NCBI GenBank assembly: GCA_030544235.1
Contig: CM060478.1
Location: 6,058,727 to 6,122,726 of the forward strand
Reading direction: 5' to 3'
DNA length: 64,000 nt
Source: Lepturacanthus savala
Taxonomy: Eukaryota; Chordata; Actinopteri; Scombriformes; Trichiuridae
Shown piece after piece: positions 22,520-33,999 of the stretch. The translations under genes were made by a program, and so were the position numbers. The notes below the pieces were generated by a model. That model was given only the letters and a program-made list of their open reading frames with translations. It made no database searches and was not told the origin of the DNA. Positions within the stretch are counted from its first letter, which is position 1, and the number at the start of each line of letters is the position of its first letter.

Positions 22520-25040
22520 AAATATAATATAGTATTATAATTATAGTACAGAATATAATTAATATACTATGAATTTGACTCCTAGCCTGAGATTAGGATC
22601 ATTTTAAAGATGGTTTTCGCATTTATTTAGGTTTTGTACAAACATTGTTTAGCTGCTGTCAGGTTGTGTAGAAGCTTTTACTATAAAAGCAGCAGATCAC
22701 ACGTGTCAGTCTGTGATATTCAGTGGGGAGCAGCCGTTACCTCTGACAGCAGCAGAGAGGAGGAAGCGTCTGAGATCTGTCGCTGAAAGACGACTCTAAG
22801 TTCCCGGTGACCGTGGATGCTGTGATGATGTTTGCAGCAGCGTTTGGCTGAAGCCTCCCGCACATGTTCCATCATCCACAGGCTGCAGCCACGATGCGTC
22901 TTATTGATGCATTAAACCGCCCTGAATCCATCACATAATTTCAGTCAAAGGAGACAAAACAACAAATCCAGCCTCTAATGTCTCCCACAGATGAGAATAC
23001 TAACATGATTTAAAGCTAAAGAGGGATTCCTGCTTTTAAAAGCAGCGTTGTTTCATCTTCATTTCTCCATAAAATGCACTGATGTCAAAAACAACATCTC
23101 TCATTCTGATAAAATGACAGCGAATCCACTGAGGTTCGTTATTAGCTCTGTGCTCAGACACCAGGAGATTCAGGTTCACTGAGGAAATAAATCAAGATGA
23201 ATATTTCACTTATTTAATATTAAACATAATTATAATCTACCTGGTTATGAACATATTCTCACTTCATCAATTTTCTTTACAGACACAATTTAAACATAAG
23301 TAACCATCTTTTTTAATGAAAAATAAATTAGTTATTTTATATAACACACTATATATACACAGTATAAATGTCTAGCACATCAGGACATCTCCCAGAGGTG
23401 ATTGATTAATTGAGATGTGGTGATGAAGGTCACAACCTTTGATTCACGTCATCTTCATCCTCATCAAACCCCTCCCTCCCTGATGACAGCAACGCTCCAA
23501 TCAGGATCCAGATGTTTCATCATAATGAAGCTGATTATAAAGAACTACTCTAAAGGGACAATCTGACCCAAACCAGACAAAACCGTTCAATTCTCCAAAC
23601 AGACATGAGGAAAAGGTTAAATCAGTGTTTTTTTTTTCCCCCGTAAGTCTTCTTGTTAATTTATCAGTTAATAATCCGCTGATGTAGCATCTGATGAGTC
23701 TCCAGTAGATTAATCTAAACCAGCTGATTAAACTTGAGCTGAACTGAACAGATTTGATGCTCACCTGCCTAACAACCGAGAACAGGACACACTCAGAGTT
23801 GGTTAGTGACTTCCTGCAGTTAGATTTCTGCAGAAGAAACAAAACATTAAACTTCTATTAGTCTATGAGCTGAAAACATATGGCTGATGCAGAGAAAAGC
23901 CTCAGCAAAACCAGGAAAACTCTACCTGAAGAGTTAAAGGAACCTGCAGACGACCTGGAGATGTGCTGGACTCATTTTGGTGGAGTTGGAACCAGCTAGA
24001 CATGTTTTTTATGCGTCAGCGCTGGACGAACCGGAGGCAGTCTGATGTTCTGATAGAACCGCTGATGGTGAGAAAGTGTCACTGAAATATGAAGAGAAAT
24101 GTGGAAGTGATTCAGAAGAAGATCAGCTGCAAAAGAGAAATGTTCAGGAAATGAAACACAGGCCACAACAACTCAGACATGCAGCCTTCATTATATTATA
24201 CTGATTTATACTGATCAGCTTCATTATATTATACTGTTCAGCCGTCATTATATCATCAGGGTTCCCATTCATAACCTGAAATTATTTTCCAGGACTTTTC
24301 CAGGACATTTTCAGCCGCTACAGAGACATTATCATGTCATACACTACATTCTCCTTTAATGTGTGCCTTAATATGCAATATTTTTGTATTTATCAACATA
24401 ATTTTCTGTTCTATTTGTATAATATATAAGCCACAGATCTAACAAACTTTATCCAGGATACTGACAATAAACATTCCAGAATAAAGTCAAATCAACTGAT
24501 TGATAGCTTTAATGCTAATTTATCCACCTTAAATCGCATCCTTTTAACAAGCAAGAAGAAGAAGAAGAAGAAGAAGAAGAGACACATGACCTTGTTCTGA
24601 AATAGTTTCAGCTGGATCTCTGGTTTCTCTGTATAAAAACAAATAAATCACATAACAAAAACATTCAGAATTTATTACATTAGTGAAAGTGAATCTGAGC
24701 AAGTGAAAACATCTTGTTTTTGGTTAAATTAGTTCAAGATGCAGCAGAATCAACATTGACAGATTATTTTACCATTTTCAGGGGGTTTTCTTGACTTTGG
24801 TCAGTATATTCTGGTTTAAAGAAAACTAAATTAAACTTTGTTTAACTTTCTTATCCCGAAAATAACTTTAAGACAAATACTTAAAATACATTAATTCAAT
24901 GTAATTCTACCCATATTATTATGTAATATAATTGATATATTTTCATATTGTAAGACTTCATTTTTTGCAATGTAACCAGCTATTTTCTGTTGTCATTTAC
25001 TTGGAAATATATCAATATACATTATAAACAAAATAATAAC
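22520..25040. other. no gene recognised
   Basis: A minus-strand frame of 113 codons at 23501-23842 starts MFLLQKSNCRKSLTNSECVL but has no domain, signal peptide or splice context that would support it. A (GAA)8 run lies at 24554-24580. The remainder is AT-rich. Confidence 0.5.
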
Positions 25041-25044
25041 CGTT

Positions 25045-25312
25045 CAATGTGACTAACCAGATTAATCCAGGTTTTTATTATATTTTTATTGCTCCAGGGC
25101 AAACAATTTACCAGCAGGTGCAATAGAGTCTCAGAAAACCAACAAGCATTTATGATATGCAGGCTCTTAAGGCTGTAACATTGGGTAATTAGTTGAATAA
25201 TTGTGTTATCTTGTTGGTTTTCTGAGAATCTACTGCACCTACTGGTAAATTGTTAGCCATGTAGCATTATAAAATATAATAAAAACCTGAATTAATCTTG
25301 TTATTTACATTG
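25045..25312. mobile_element. long inverted repeat (~100-bp arms, ~63-bp loop)
   Basis: The left arm (about 25045-25146) contains CAGGTTTTTATTATATTTTT, AACAATTTACCAGCAGGTGC and TCTCAGAAAACCAACAAG. The right arm (about 25210-25312) contains the reverse complement with roughly ten mismatches: CTTGTTGGTTTTCTGAGAAT, CTGCACCTACTGGTAAATTG and AATAAAAACCTG. No open frame is present. It fits a fold-back MITE, though a single-copy origin cannot be excluded. Confidence 0.8.
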
Positions 25313-25319
25313 GACTGAA

Positions 25320-27900
25320 TTGAACACTACTGTAGATACATTCATATAGATGTATAGGTATAGATTTACATTGGTAATACAGTGTTTAGATGATTATTGA
25401 GTGTTTTGGCCACTGTCAAAAATGAAATAAGTTTTTAAAAATGAACTCAGAACCAGTCATCAAGGCTTCTGTCCAATGACAGGACAGTTTCTGGGGAGGA
25501 GGCGGAGCAGGAAGTGAAGTTTGGACTCAGGAGTTGCCGTGTGTCCTGGCCTGGATGAGGATCAGGATGAGGATCAGGATGAGGATCAGGTGGTCCTGTA
25601 TGAGGTATTTATAGCCCCAGACGCTGAGCAGAGCTGCCTGGCAGACGACAAAAAGGAGGCTTTGAGGAGACTCTCCCTGAGGAGCCCAGGAATAGACCAG
25701 ATCCCCGTTCCCTCTGCTGCTGGACCCTCTGCAACTATCTCCTGAAACTGTCCCAGAAAGAAAAGCTGCAGATTAAAGCGGAGCTGAACCAAGGAGCCGG
25801 CGTCAGGTTTCGGTCTGACGGTCTCCTCGTGTCAAAATAGGTCCTGAGAGCGGCGACAAAGCCCGGCCACGAACCTGCCCGCCCGCCAGCAGCTGAATTC
25901 CAGCCGGGTATTTATAGAGCTGGCATTTCAGCTGGCAACACGCTACATACTCATACCAGCGGCACTATTTCCTGTTCCTGTGAGCAACATCACCGCCCGG
26001 CACAAAACTGCAGCTAAAAACGTCCGCACGCTGCATGTGGACTCAGCAAAACTCATTTTACTAACATAAAAAGAGGATTTTAACTCTGCTTTGATGCACT
26101 GATGTTTAATGTGAAACCTTTAGTACTTCATTCAAAACTAAGCAAGCTAAAGAAATCAACTGGATGGATAAAGTACTCGCTACTCTACAGGAGTACGAGT
26201 AGATGAACCGTCATCAAAAACACTATTAAAGGCCTGAATTAAGAATCTTAAATAAGTACAGAAGTATGAAAAATAAAGGTCCTCATTATCCAGACAGTGT
26301 TATATTATTATAATATATTTTACTATTTCTTTTTGTCACGTTTGATTGTGTATGTGCACAATGATGGATGAAGTACTCAGATACTTCACTGCAGTAAAAG
26401 TAGAAATACTCTCATCTAAAAATACTCTAAATATACTAATGTACTTAAAAGTATCAAAGTAAAAGTACTGATTATGTGTTTATATTATAGTAGATTATAC
26501 TATTTGGATTAATCACTAAATACATTGTCAATCTGGAGTATAATAAATTGCCTTTAAGATAAGATTTACTCACAAGTTTAACATATTTGCCAAATACTTT
26601 AATATTCATAACATAGACAAATTGTGTTTAATTGGTGAAACATGACTTTTATTATGAAGGACCACAGGAAATAGAATGTGCACACTTAGTCGCTTTCATA
26701 CATACAGGTATATTTAGTTAAAGTCATATTTTAGTTCTTTTGTTTTAGTCATAGTTATAATTTAGTCATCGAATAACATTTTTGTGGATAAAATGAACAA
26801 AGCTTTTATTGTGAAATTTTCTGCTGTACTGATGCACAAGAAAACAAAGTTTAACGCTGATTGTTCTATTAGTGACAATACAAGAAGAACTGCAGGTCAT
26901 TCCTCACGTGTTTTATTATTATTTTAGTAACATCTATTTTTTATTAATTTATTTATCTCTTTTACTGTGATATCAGTGTTGTTTTCATGATTATGCATTT
27001 ATTTTATCTTTACCACTTTTTCCTCTTACTGTATATATTTATCATTGTTGATACAATTTTTATTTAATATGTATAATAATGCACGGTGCATGATTCAACA
27101 CATATTTTGTATGCTTCCTATAATGTATTATGGAAAAAAAAACTGCAGGTGGCAGACCTCACACACACACACTCTCACACACGAATCTGAAGGATAACAG
27201 CTTCAGTGAAAGTGATTTATCGCTCCGATCCGTTGGGGGAAAGTGTTTGCTAGTGTTTGGTCGTGTTGTGGTCGTGTGGAAACCAGAGCGAGCAGCTTAA
27301 AGGGCTTAAAGGTGTTTAAAGGTGCCGATCGCTGCGGCGCAGGTCCAGAAAGTTCTTCTTTTATAGGTCAAGGCTGCTCTGGACAGAGTTCAACCTTCTC
27401 ATGAAACACAGAAATATCTCAAGTGAAGCCGTGGCGACGGCTGATTGTCCAAACACGACTTTTTACAGGATTCATTCCTTGCTTCAGAGAATCGAATATA
27501 ACCCGAATACTTTAACGAAAGGATGATTCAAACACAAACTGCTCCTCTCACTGTGAAGTTTGACCCTCGCTGTTTTGTTGGCCACAGACCTGAAGTGAGC
27601 TGTTATTTATGCTCCTGCGACATGAAGGTGGAATGCAGCGACACCCAAACGAACGGGCATCCTGACATGTCAGACATCCCGTGTATGTAACCCGACTCCG
27701 GCCGAGAGGAGACACTGTCCTGGTCCGGGGGAGATGAGCTGTAAAAGCTGAGTTGTATAATCTGGAGCCTCCAACACCGACCTGTGATTCCAGCAACATC
27801 TGGACGTTCTGCTGTTTGCTCCTCGGAAGATTCTAGTCACAAAACTTTATCCGATCAGGACAGCTGCTACTGAATTAACCTCAGACATTCACAGACTAAT
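25320..27900. other. no gene recognised
   Basis: A 74-codon plus-strand frame at 25521-25745 opens across a 12-bp repeat (GATGAGGATCAG, three units, 25553-25590). It has mildly protein-like composition but no domain and no clear splice sites. The stretch 25840-26000 is GC-richer and contains GGTATTTATAG, a near-MEF2 motif also found at 25607. An AGTACTT-type repeat lies at 26360-26500. The stretch 27220-27760 has scattered CpGs. Confidence 0.45.
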
Positions 27901-27902
27901 TT

Positions 27903-28172
27903 ACACTACCATTTAGAAATGTCCTTATTTTTTAAAGAAAAGCACTGTTTTTTTAAACTTAACTTTAAACTAATCAGAAATACACTCTATACTTTGTTAA
28001 TGTGGTAAATGACTATTCTAGCTTTTTGGTGCATCAACATCTACATAGGTGTATAGAGGCCCATTTCCAGAAACTATCACTCCAGTGTTCTAATGGAACA
28101 ATGTGTTTGTTCATTGCATTTTAGAACAGCTGAAAACAGTTCAGCTGGTTAGAGAAGCTAGAAAACTGAAAG
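27903..28172 (+). mobile_element. family-B element, left part
   Basis: Starts ACACTACCATTTAGAAATGT and runs through AAAGCACTGTTTTTTTAAAC, AAACTAATCAGAAATACACT, ACTCCAGTGTTCTAATGGAA and TTAGAGAAGCTAGAAAACTG. It is the longest left-end copy in the window and encodes no transposase. Confidence 0.8.
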
Positions 28173-28186
28173 CATAGTTTTAGTCT

Positions 28187-28385
28187 ATTCTGATGATTCT
28201 ATTGAGTATTGAAAAGATGAATCAATTAGTTGTTTGGTTCATGTAAAACATGATCACTGTTTCCCAAAACTGAAGATTCAACCTATAATGTCTGTTTTTG
28301 TCCAGACCAACAGGCCACAACCCAAAGATCAAAAGTAAAATAATCAGATTTAAGAAGATGGAACAAGAAAATTTTGACATTTTAG
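28187..28385 (+). mobile_element. family-A repeat, partial
   Basis: Carries TTAGTTGTTTGGTTCATG, TGTTTCCCAAAACTGAAGAT, TTTTTGTCCAGACCAACAGG and AAGAAGATGGAACAAGAAAA. It is joined to the family-B copy on its left and a TG-rich tandem array on its right. Confidence 0.78.
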
Positions 28386-28770
28386 GTGTGTTGGTCTGTG
28401 TATCTGTGATCTGTGTGTATTTGTGTGTGTCTCTGTGTCCCATGTGTGTATCTGTGTGTGTATATCTGTGTATGTGTGTATCTATGTGTATGTGTGTATC
28501 TGCATGTGTAAATTTGGATCTGTGTGTGTAACGGTGTGGGTCCATGTGTGTTTGTGTGTGTGTCTCTCTGTCGATCTGTGTGTATTTATGTGTGTGTCTC
28601 TGTGTCCCGTGTGTGTATCTGTATCTGTGTGTATGTGTGTATCTGTGTGTGTAAATATGTATTCGTGTGTATATCAGTGTGGGTTTGTGTGAATTTGTGT
28701 GTGTCTCTGTGTCTGTGTATCTTTAGCTGTGTGTGTATTTGTGTGTCCATGTGTGTGTCTGTGGGCACAT
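28386..28770. repeat. TG-rich variable tandem array
   Basis: Irregular units such as TGTGTGTATCTGTGTGTG and TCTCTGTGTCCCATGTGTG give Cys/Val-rich frames on one strand and His/Thr-rich frames on the other. None is a gene. Confidence 0.9.
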
Positions 28771-29444
28771 GTCTCATCAGTTCTGGGTTTTTCTAGCAAC
28801 AAACACATTCCATGTATAATTTGAGGGTGAGCAGGATATAACAAAAGACATGATAGAGAATCTGTTCAAGATTTTCCTAAACAGGATCTAATGAATTTCC
28901 AGGAAGCATCAAGACCTTCAGGCCTGTCCTCATGTCACAACCACAGCAGCTGATCTGTTTTCAGTAACTTCATCAGGTCTTTCTGTTGCTTCCAAGTCTT
29001 TAAACTAGTCCAGAGTGTGTTTGGCGCTGATTGTTTGGTCTCTGCTGCTGTCGCCTTCACACTCTGCTCCCTGTGGTTCCAGAAACACACAGCAGGTGTA
29101 AAGTGGATCAGATGAGCAGGTCCAGATATGTCAAAACATGTCACACACACACAGATTCTTTCTTTAGATGTTGCTCCTACAGCGCCACCTATAGACTTAA
29201 TGTTACCAGATGTGTTCTGGTCTCTCAGATGTCACATCTGCACATGTTCACCAGATGTGGCTCCAATTACACAAAGTGATCAGGAGATATGACGACTAAT
29301 CGTTGCAGCTCTAATGTTTCTTCCACTGATCCAAACACAGATCTGCTCTGTCACACCAACAACTTCCTGTAAAGTGCTGAGTCAGTTCTGAGAAGAGTCC
29401 TGATTGGCTGCTTGTTAAATAAAGCGAATTAACGACTGAAGATT

Positions 29445-29640
29445 AGAGCAATAATTAGTCGTTTAATCTATTAATTACCAACTATCACATTAATCACTAT
29501 TATGATAATCGATTAATGCACTTTAGTCATTTTTAAGAAGAAAATGTCGAAATTCTCTGGTTCCAGCTTCTAAAATCGGATTATTTTCTGTGTTTTTTAG
29601 TCTTCTATAATAGTAAACTGGTGATCTTTTTTATCTTTTC
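29445..29640 (-). mobile_element. family-A repeat, partial, inverted
   Basis: Carries ATTACCAACTATCACATTAA, AAATTCTCTGGTTCCAGCTT and AGTCTTCTATAATAGTAAAC. A short detached family-A end (ACTAATCGTTGCAGCTCTA) lies at 29294-29312. Confidence 0.78.
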
Positions 29641-29734
29641 TATTATCTTTTTTATTGGATTTCAATCTTTGTCTTTTGAGGACTGATAGTTTATATTATG
29701 TTGTTGTGGCATTAAAGCTGTAACCATTTGCCAA

Positions 29735-29735
29735 C

Positions 29736-29766
<31 letters not shown>
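29735..29766. repeat. (ATT)n trinucleotide repeat
   Basis: About nine ATT units immediately left of an inverted family-A copy. Confidence 0.9.
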
Positions 29767-29767
<1 letters not shown>

Positions 29768-29768
29768 A

Positions 29769-30045
29769 CATTATTCACTAATTTGTTAATCGTTTAGAGT
29801 AATTTTTTAGGGAAAAAATTTTCAAATTCTCTGGTTCCAGCTTCTCTTCTCTGATTAGTTTAGGTTTCTTTAGTCTCTATAATAGTGAACTGATGATGTT
29901 TGGGACCTGTTGGTCTGGACAAAACAGGACATTTTAGGTTGAATCTTCAACTTTGGGAAACAGTGATTGTCATTTTACACCATTTAATGAACCAAATTAA
30001 TTGATTAACCGTTTCAATAATCAGTAGATTAATCCACTATCTCAA
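29769..30045 (-). mobile_element. family-A repeat, near full length, inverted
   Basis: Carries AAATTCTCTGGTTCCAGCTT, TGTTGGTCTGGAC, GGTTGAATCTTCAACTTTGG, GGAAACAGTGATTG and TAATCCACTAT. It ends just short of the GTTGCAGCTCTA terminus. Confidence 0.83.
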
Positions 30046-30312
30046 TCTTAAATTATCAATCTTTTTCATATCAAGAACCCATAAACTGCCACACATTAGA
30101 CCACAGACCCCCATCTGAAAAACTTTTGCTTTTGGGGAGATTAAGAAAGTACATTAACTCCATGAGAAAAAATGTCATTGTGTTACGTATGAATAGACTT
30201 ATAACTGAAATAAATTATTCCCCTTTTTCGCTAGGGACCCACTGGAACCACCTCACCCCAGGAACCCCTGTGGATTCCTGGACCCCACTTTGAGAACCAC
30301 TGTATAAGTGAA
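30046..30312 (-). mobile_element. hAT-like non-autonomous element
   Basis: In reverse complement it starts ACAGTGGTTCTCAAAGTGGG GTCC, the CAGTGGTTCTCAAA end known from hAT-type elements. It goes on with GGGGGTCTGTGGTCTAATGT and a GGTTCTTGATATGA end. A second copy in the opposite orientation lies at 60661-60860. Confidence 0.6.
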
Positions 30313-30730
30313 CAAATCACAGATCTGTCAATCAGCAGCTGAGGTGTTGACGTTGTGTTTCGTAAACTGTGTTTTCCACTCTGTAATTAGTCAACAGCTG
30401 ACAGCCTCCCTCCCGCAGAGCCTCTACATTTCCTTCCATAAAACATAAAACACAGTGTTGGGTTCTTTGTTAACTCAAAGCCAGACAAACATCTCCACAC
30501 CGCCGTAGCGGTGGATTTACAGCTCAATTCCACATCAGACACGTCTCTGACTTCATCTGAAAGCCTCAGGAAGGTGAACTCATACTGCGCCCGCAGTTGA
30601 AATTCATTAAGTTCACTACTGCAGCTGATTAAAAAGGAGACAGATTCATGAGAGATTCAATATAAAGCAGCTGTGAGATTTCAAAACAGAATCCTGCTAT
30701 GATTTACCTGCCTTTAATCCAATAGTACAG

Positions 30731-30883
30731 AAATATCTCATGCTGTCTGAAACATCTGCTCCTCGTGAAAAGCCTCGATCTCTTCCCACCATCCATGCAG
30801 ATAAAGCTCGGCTATCTGCCGCCCTGCAGCTGCTGCAGGGCCAAACTCTCTCAGACGCTCAGGTGGTGGCGGAGCTGCAGCAG
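30731..30883 (+). CDS. candidate unassigned exon, 51 codons
   Basis: A CAG acceptor (AG at 30729-30730, after a weak pyrimidine stretch) and a CAG|GTAAAA donor at 30883 bound exactly 153 bases. The frame is open, phase 0 at both ends. It reads KYLMLSETSAPREKPRSLPT, then IHADKARLSAALQLLQGQTL and SDAQVVAELQQ, with an Ala/Leu/Gln-rich, helix-prone second half. I recognise no family. No neighbouring exon with matching phase was found nearby, so it may be chance. A frame starting at the ATG at 30740 continues past the donor into a (TG)n-coded tail that is not protein-like. Confidence 0.25.
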
Positions 30884-31139
30884 GTAAAAACCGCAGCAGC
30901 CCAGCCTCCATCTGGAAAACAAGTCACGCTCCTAAATCACGCCGTGTGGCCCGGCGGGTTGGCAGAGCCTCCGACCACAGCAAGTGTGTGTGTTTGTTGA
31001 AAAAGAAGAAACGGAGAATTTACTGCAGAATCACACTCAGACAAATACAGATGTTGCTGAAAGCTGCGGAAGCACTTAGAGCTTTAATTAAGCTGCTGCT
31101 GACGGCTTGACTTGATACTGCACATTTTACAACTCAATT

Positions 31140-31765
31140 AACCCATTTAAGCCCAGATATTATAGAAGAATATATAGTTATAAATATAGAAGATTTCATG
31201 CATATAATTCTATCAGTTGAGTCACTAACAGTCATGTTAAGAATCTATTTTTTCCATTTTGTACTCTTTTCTCTGCAGAAAACAGCATTTTAATAGCTAT
31301 TATAGTTGCCACTTGCACAAATTTCCCCATAAATAAAAACCTATTTATTCCATGTACAAAATTCTTTTGGGTGATTATTTTAGAGACTTGAATGATTAAA
31401 TAGATATATACATGTCAGGGTTAAAAATAATAATAATCTAAATAAAGTGACCTCTTTTTTGGGGGAAGGGTTGTCTTCTCTATGTTCTAAGTTGTCTACT
31501 ATCATGTCATTGGGAAATAAAGCTGTACAAGTAACATTTAGATTTTTAATATAAGTATAAAATGAAATCATCAACTTAAAGGCTCATAGGCATCAATAGG
31601 TTAATACTGTATAGTATTATAGTGTATTTGTATTCAGATATTACAGTTCTTCTTAGCTGCTGCTGCACAATATCTACACTTTTCTCATCTTTTTGTTTTG
31701 TGGATTTCAATCGTCTTTTGAGGACTGATAGTTTATATTATGTTATTGTGGCATTTAAAGTTTTT
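31140..31765. other. AT-rich, no gene seen
   Basis: Only short frames of up to 68 codons. No named repeat. Confidence 0.6.
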
Positions 31766-31767
31766 AA

Positions 31768-31935
31768 AACAATCACCAACTATTTTGTTAATAGATTAGA
31801 GTCAAATTATCTGGTTGCATCTTCTTAAATCTGATTATTTTCTGGTTTCTCTAGTCTTCTATAATAGTAAACTGATGATCTTTGGGTTGTGGACTGTTGG
31901 TCTGGACAAAAAAAATATTTTCAGAAGTAAAGGAA
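31768..31935 (-). mobile_element. family-A repeat, partial, inverted
   Basis: Carries CACCAACTATTTTGTTAATA, TTCTATAATAGTAAACTGAT and TTGTGGACTGTTGGTCTGGA. It is followed 40 bp later by a (GT)16 run at 31977-32008. Confidence 0.8.
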
Positions 31936-31972
31936 TCTACATTTGGTTCTCAAGTCAGTTTTGGCAGCAGGA

Positions 31973-31976
<4 letters not shown>

Positions 31977-32008
<32 letters not shown>
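31977..32008. repeat. (GT)16 microsatellite
   Basis: Uninterrupted GT run on the plus strand. Confidence 0.95.
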
Positions 32009-32009
<1 letters not shown>

Positions 32010-32788
32010 TTTTAAGTCAAAACAAAGTACACTGCGTGTGTTCTTGGTGATGATGTCACAGTTCAGCGATGTGGCTCACTAACCTGTTTTATAGTTTTTG
32101 AGAATAACAAAGGAATAAACTAAATGAGACCCACACACACACATACATACTCATTAGTGAATCAGAAAGGTATAAGTTATATCAGTGAAGACTGTAGCTT
32201 GACAATAGGAAGTCAGACTCGAGCAGGAAACAGAAACAGATGATCAGGAGAATCTGAAGATGGGCGAGATTCAGAGTTTCCTTTAAAGATGAAAAGACCT
32301 AAATGATGAGAGGGGAGATGAGAAATGACTCAGATGTGGCCGTTTTCCTCTGGAGCATCTGCAGCCAGTGTGATCGGACTGAGTCACTGTCAGAATATCA
32401 GAGGCACCATGAGAACCATGTGAAGGCAGACACGTCATCCTGGGTCTTACTTTCATAAAGTTTCATCAATTCTTATTGATATTTTACTGTATTCATTATA
32501 CAGATCTGAGGGATTTGACGTTTTCTTTAAATGTTATGTTTGAAATAGTCTAATCTCATTGTTGGGATCCTTTGAAAGAAAAAATAATATAATAGTTTTT
32601 GACTTGGAGGCAGCAGACGCAGCTGTAAACAATATTATTGTATCATCAGCTCGCATCAAGAAGATTTGAGTGAATCAAAAAAAAGAGCTAAAAGAGGCTA
32701 AAACTATGATGATGAGCAGCAGCTTTAACAGTGTCTGCTGTGCAAATCACCTCATATCATCCTGTGATGCACTGTCATTTGTTGATAT

Positions 32789-32941
32789 ACACTACTGTTC
32801 ACAAAGGCCTTATTTTTGAAAGAAAAGCACTGTTTTACTTTAAACTAATCAGAAATACACTACATCTGGTAAATGACTATTCTACTTTTAATGGAAACCA
32901 CTAAATTGCCTGGATGAGCCCAAACTTTTGAACAGTAGCGT
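32789..32941 (+). mobile_element. family-B miniature element with both ends
   Basis: The left end is TA followed by CACTACTGTTCACAAAGG; the right end is CCCAAACTTTTGAACAGTAG followed by CGTA. The inner sequence keeps GAAAGAAAAGCACTG and AAACTAATCAGAAATACACT. The two ends are inverted repeats and TA dinucleotides flank the element, which suits Tc1/mariner integration. About 150 bp long, it is a large internal deletion of the longer copies. Confidence 0.72.
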
Positions 32942-33662
32942 AACTTAGAGAGAAAGAAGTGTTTGTTTTATTGCAGCTGATGTCCCGTCATTAGAAATGA
33001 TGTCATAGAGGTGTGAATATGGTATGATATGGTATGAATCGAGATTGTGATTTTATGCTGCGTTCCATTGCACTCGAAATTCGGAAAGATCCAAGTCTAT
33101 AATTCAAACTTCATGGCCAACGTCTTTCAAACATCAGAAAGTGCTGTAGCCTCTGAACTGGTCCAAAAAGGTTGTAGCCTCTATCTCTTCCAACTGTAAC
33201 ACCTATGTCCTAGAGAGTACAAAACCCAGAGGAGTGTAAAAGCTTCTTGGAGTTCATTCACAGGGTAATGAAGTCCTGGACAGTAAATCAACGTGTGGAG
33301 TGGGGGCTGCAGGTAGAGGAGGAGGAGGAGGAGAAAGGTGTAGGTGTGGAGGTTGAGGGGGAGGAAAGCTGCCTCCAAGAAAATCATTTCACACTGACCC
33401 AGACAGCAGGCTAGATGCAGTGCTAGGCAGATACAAATCTGAACACCTAATGGCCACTAGCAGGAAGTCGAGACCAGCTTGGAGGTGTAAGGGTCTTCAC
33501 ACGGCTGGCAACTAACGATTTAAAGCTTTTATTTCATGTTCAGAATCCAAACAGTCAGAGCTTCAGAATAAAATTCTCTTCTACAGCCAGAAACTGGAAA
33601 CAATCCCCGGAGATAAACTTAGTTTGTTGAGCTGCTGTGTGAGAGTGTGGGCTCTAACCAAC

Positions 33663-33766
33663 CTGTGGTCCAGCATCCTCCATCTTGTGTCCAACATGTC
33701 CTTCTTAGCCTGAACCAGTCCAGGTTCCAGGAGAGTCCCCTGGGCTGCTCCTCCATCAGAAACCTC
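33663..33766 (-). CDS. candidate unassigned exon, 104 bp
   Basis: On the minus strand, CCCGTCCAACAG precedes an open stretch reading EVSDGGAAQGTLLEPGLVQA and KKDMLDTRWRMLDHR. It ends in CACAG|GTTGGT, an acceptable but not strong donor. The composition is protein-like and helical in its second half. I recognise no family, and no partner exon is evident. A MITE-like element begins 30 bp upstream of the acceptor. Confidence 0.18.
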
Positions 33767-33796
33767 CTGTTGGACGGGACAATACAAGAAAACACA

Positions 33797-33984
33797 GGCT
33801 GCATTTGAAATCGGCAACTTCACGCCTATGTAGTAGGCAAAAATGAGAAATCAGAGAATTGATTTTGAGAATGGTACCCGGATGGTTTTCTACTGGCTTA
33901 CTTCCTACATAGAAGCTGCTACTGTGGCATTTGAGTAGTAATTACTGGTTAGTAGGCAGTGATACTAAGGTTTCAGATGCAGCC
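33797..33984. mobile_element. 188-bp MITE-like element
   Basis: Terminal inverted repeats GGCTGCATTTGAAA and TTTCAGATGCAGCC, with TATGTAGTAGGC and GGTTAGTAGGCAGTGATACT inside, a pattern common in fish GGCTGCATTTGAAA-type MITEs. No target duplication is certain. Confidence 0.65.
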
Positions 33985-33999
33985 ACACTGTCTGTATTC

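Noticed and set aside
23501..23842. 113-codon minus-strand frame
   Set aside because: No recognisable family and no supporting splice or promoter context; kept only as a note in the non-coding entry.
25521..25745. 74-codon frame with Asp/Glu repeats
   Set aside because: The acidic part comes from a 12-bp tandem repeat, and the rest shows no homology that I can name and no convincing exon boundaries.
28222..28796. Cys/Val and His/Thr-rich frames on both strands
   Set aside because: They are a TG-rich tandem array.
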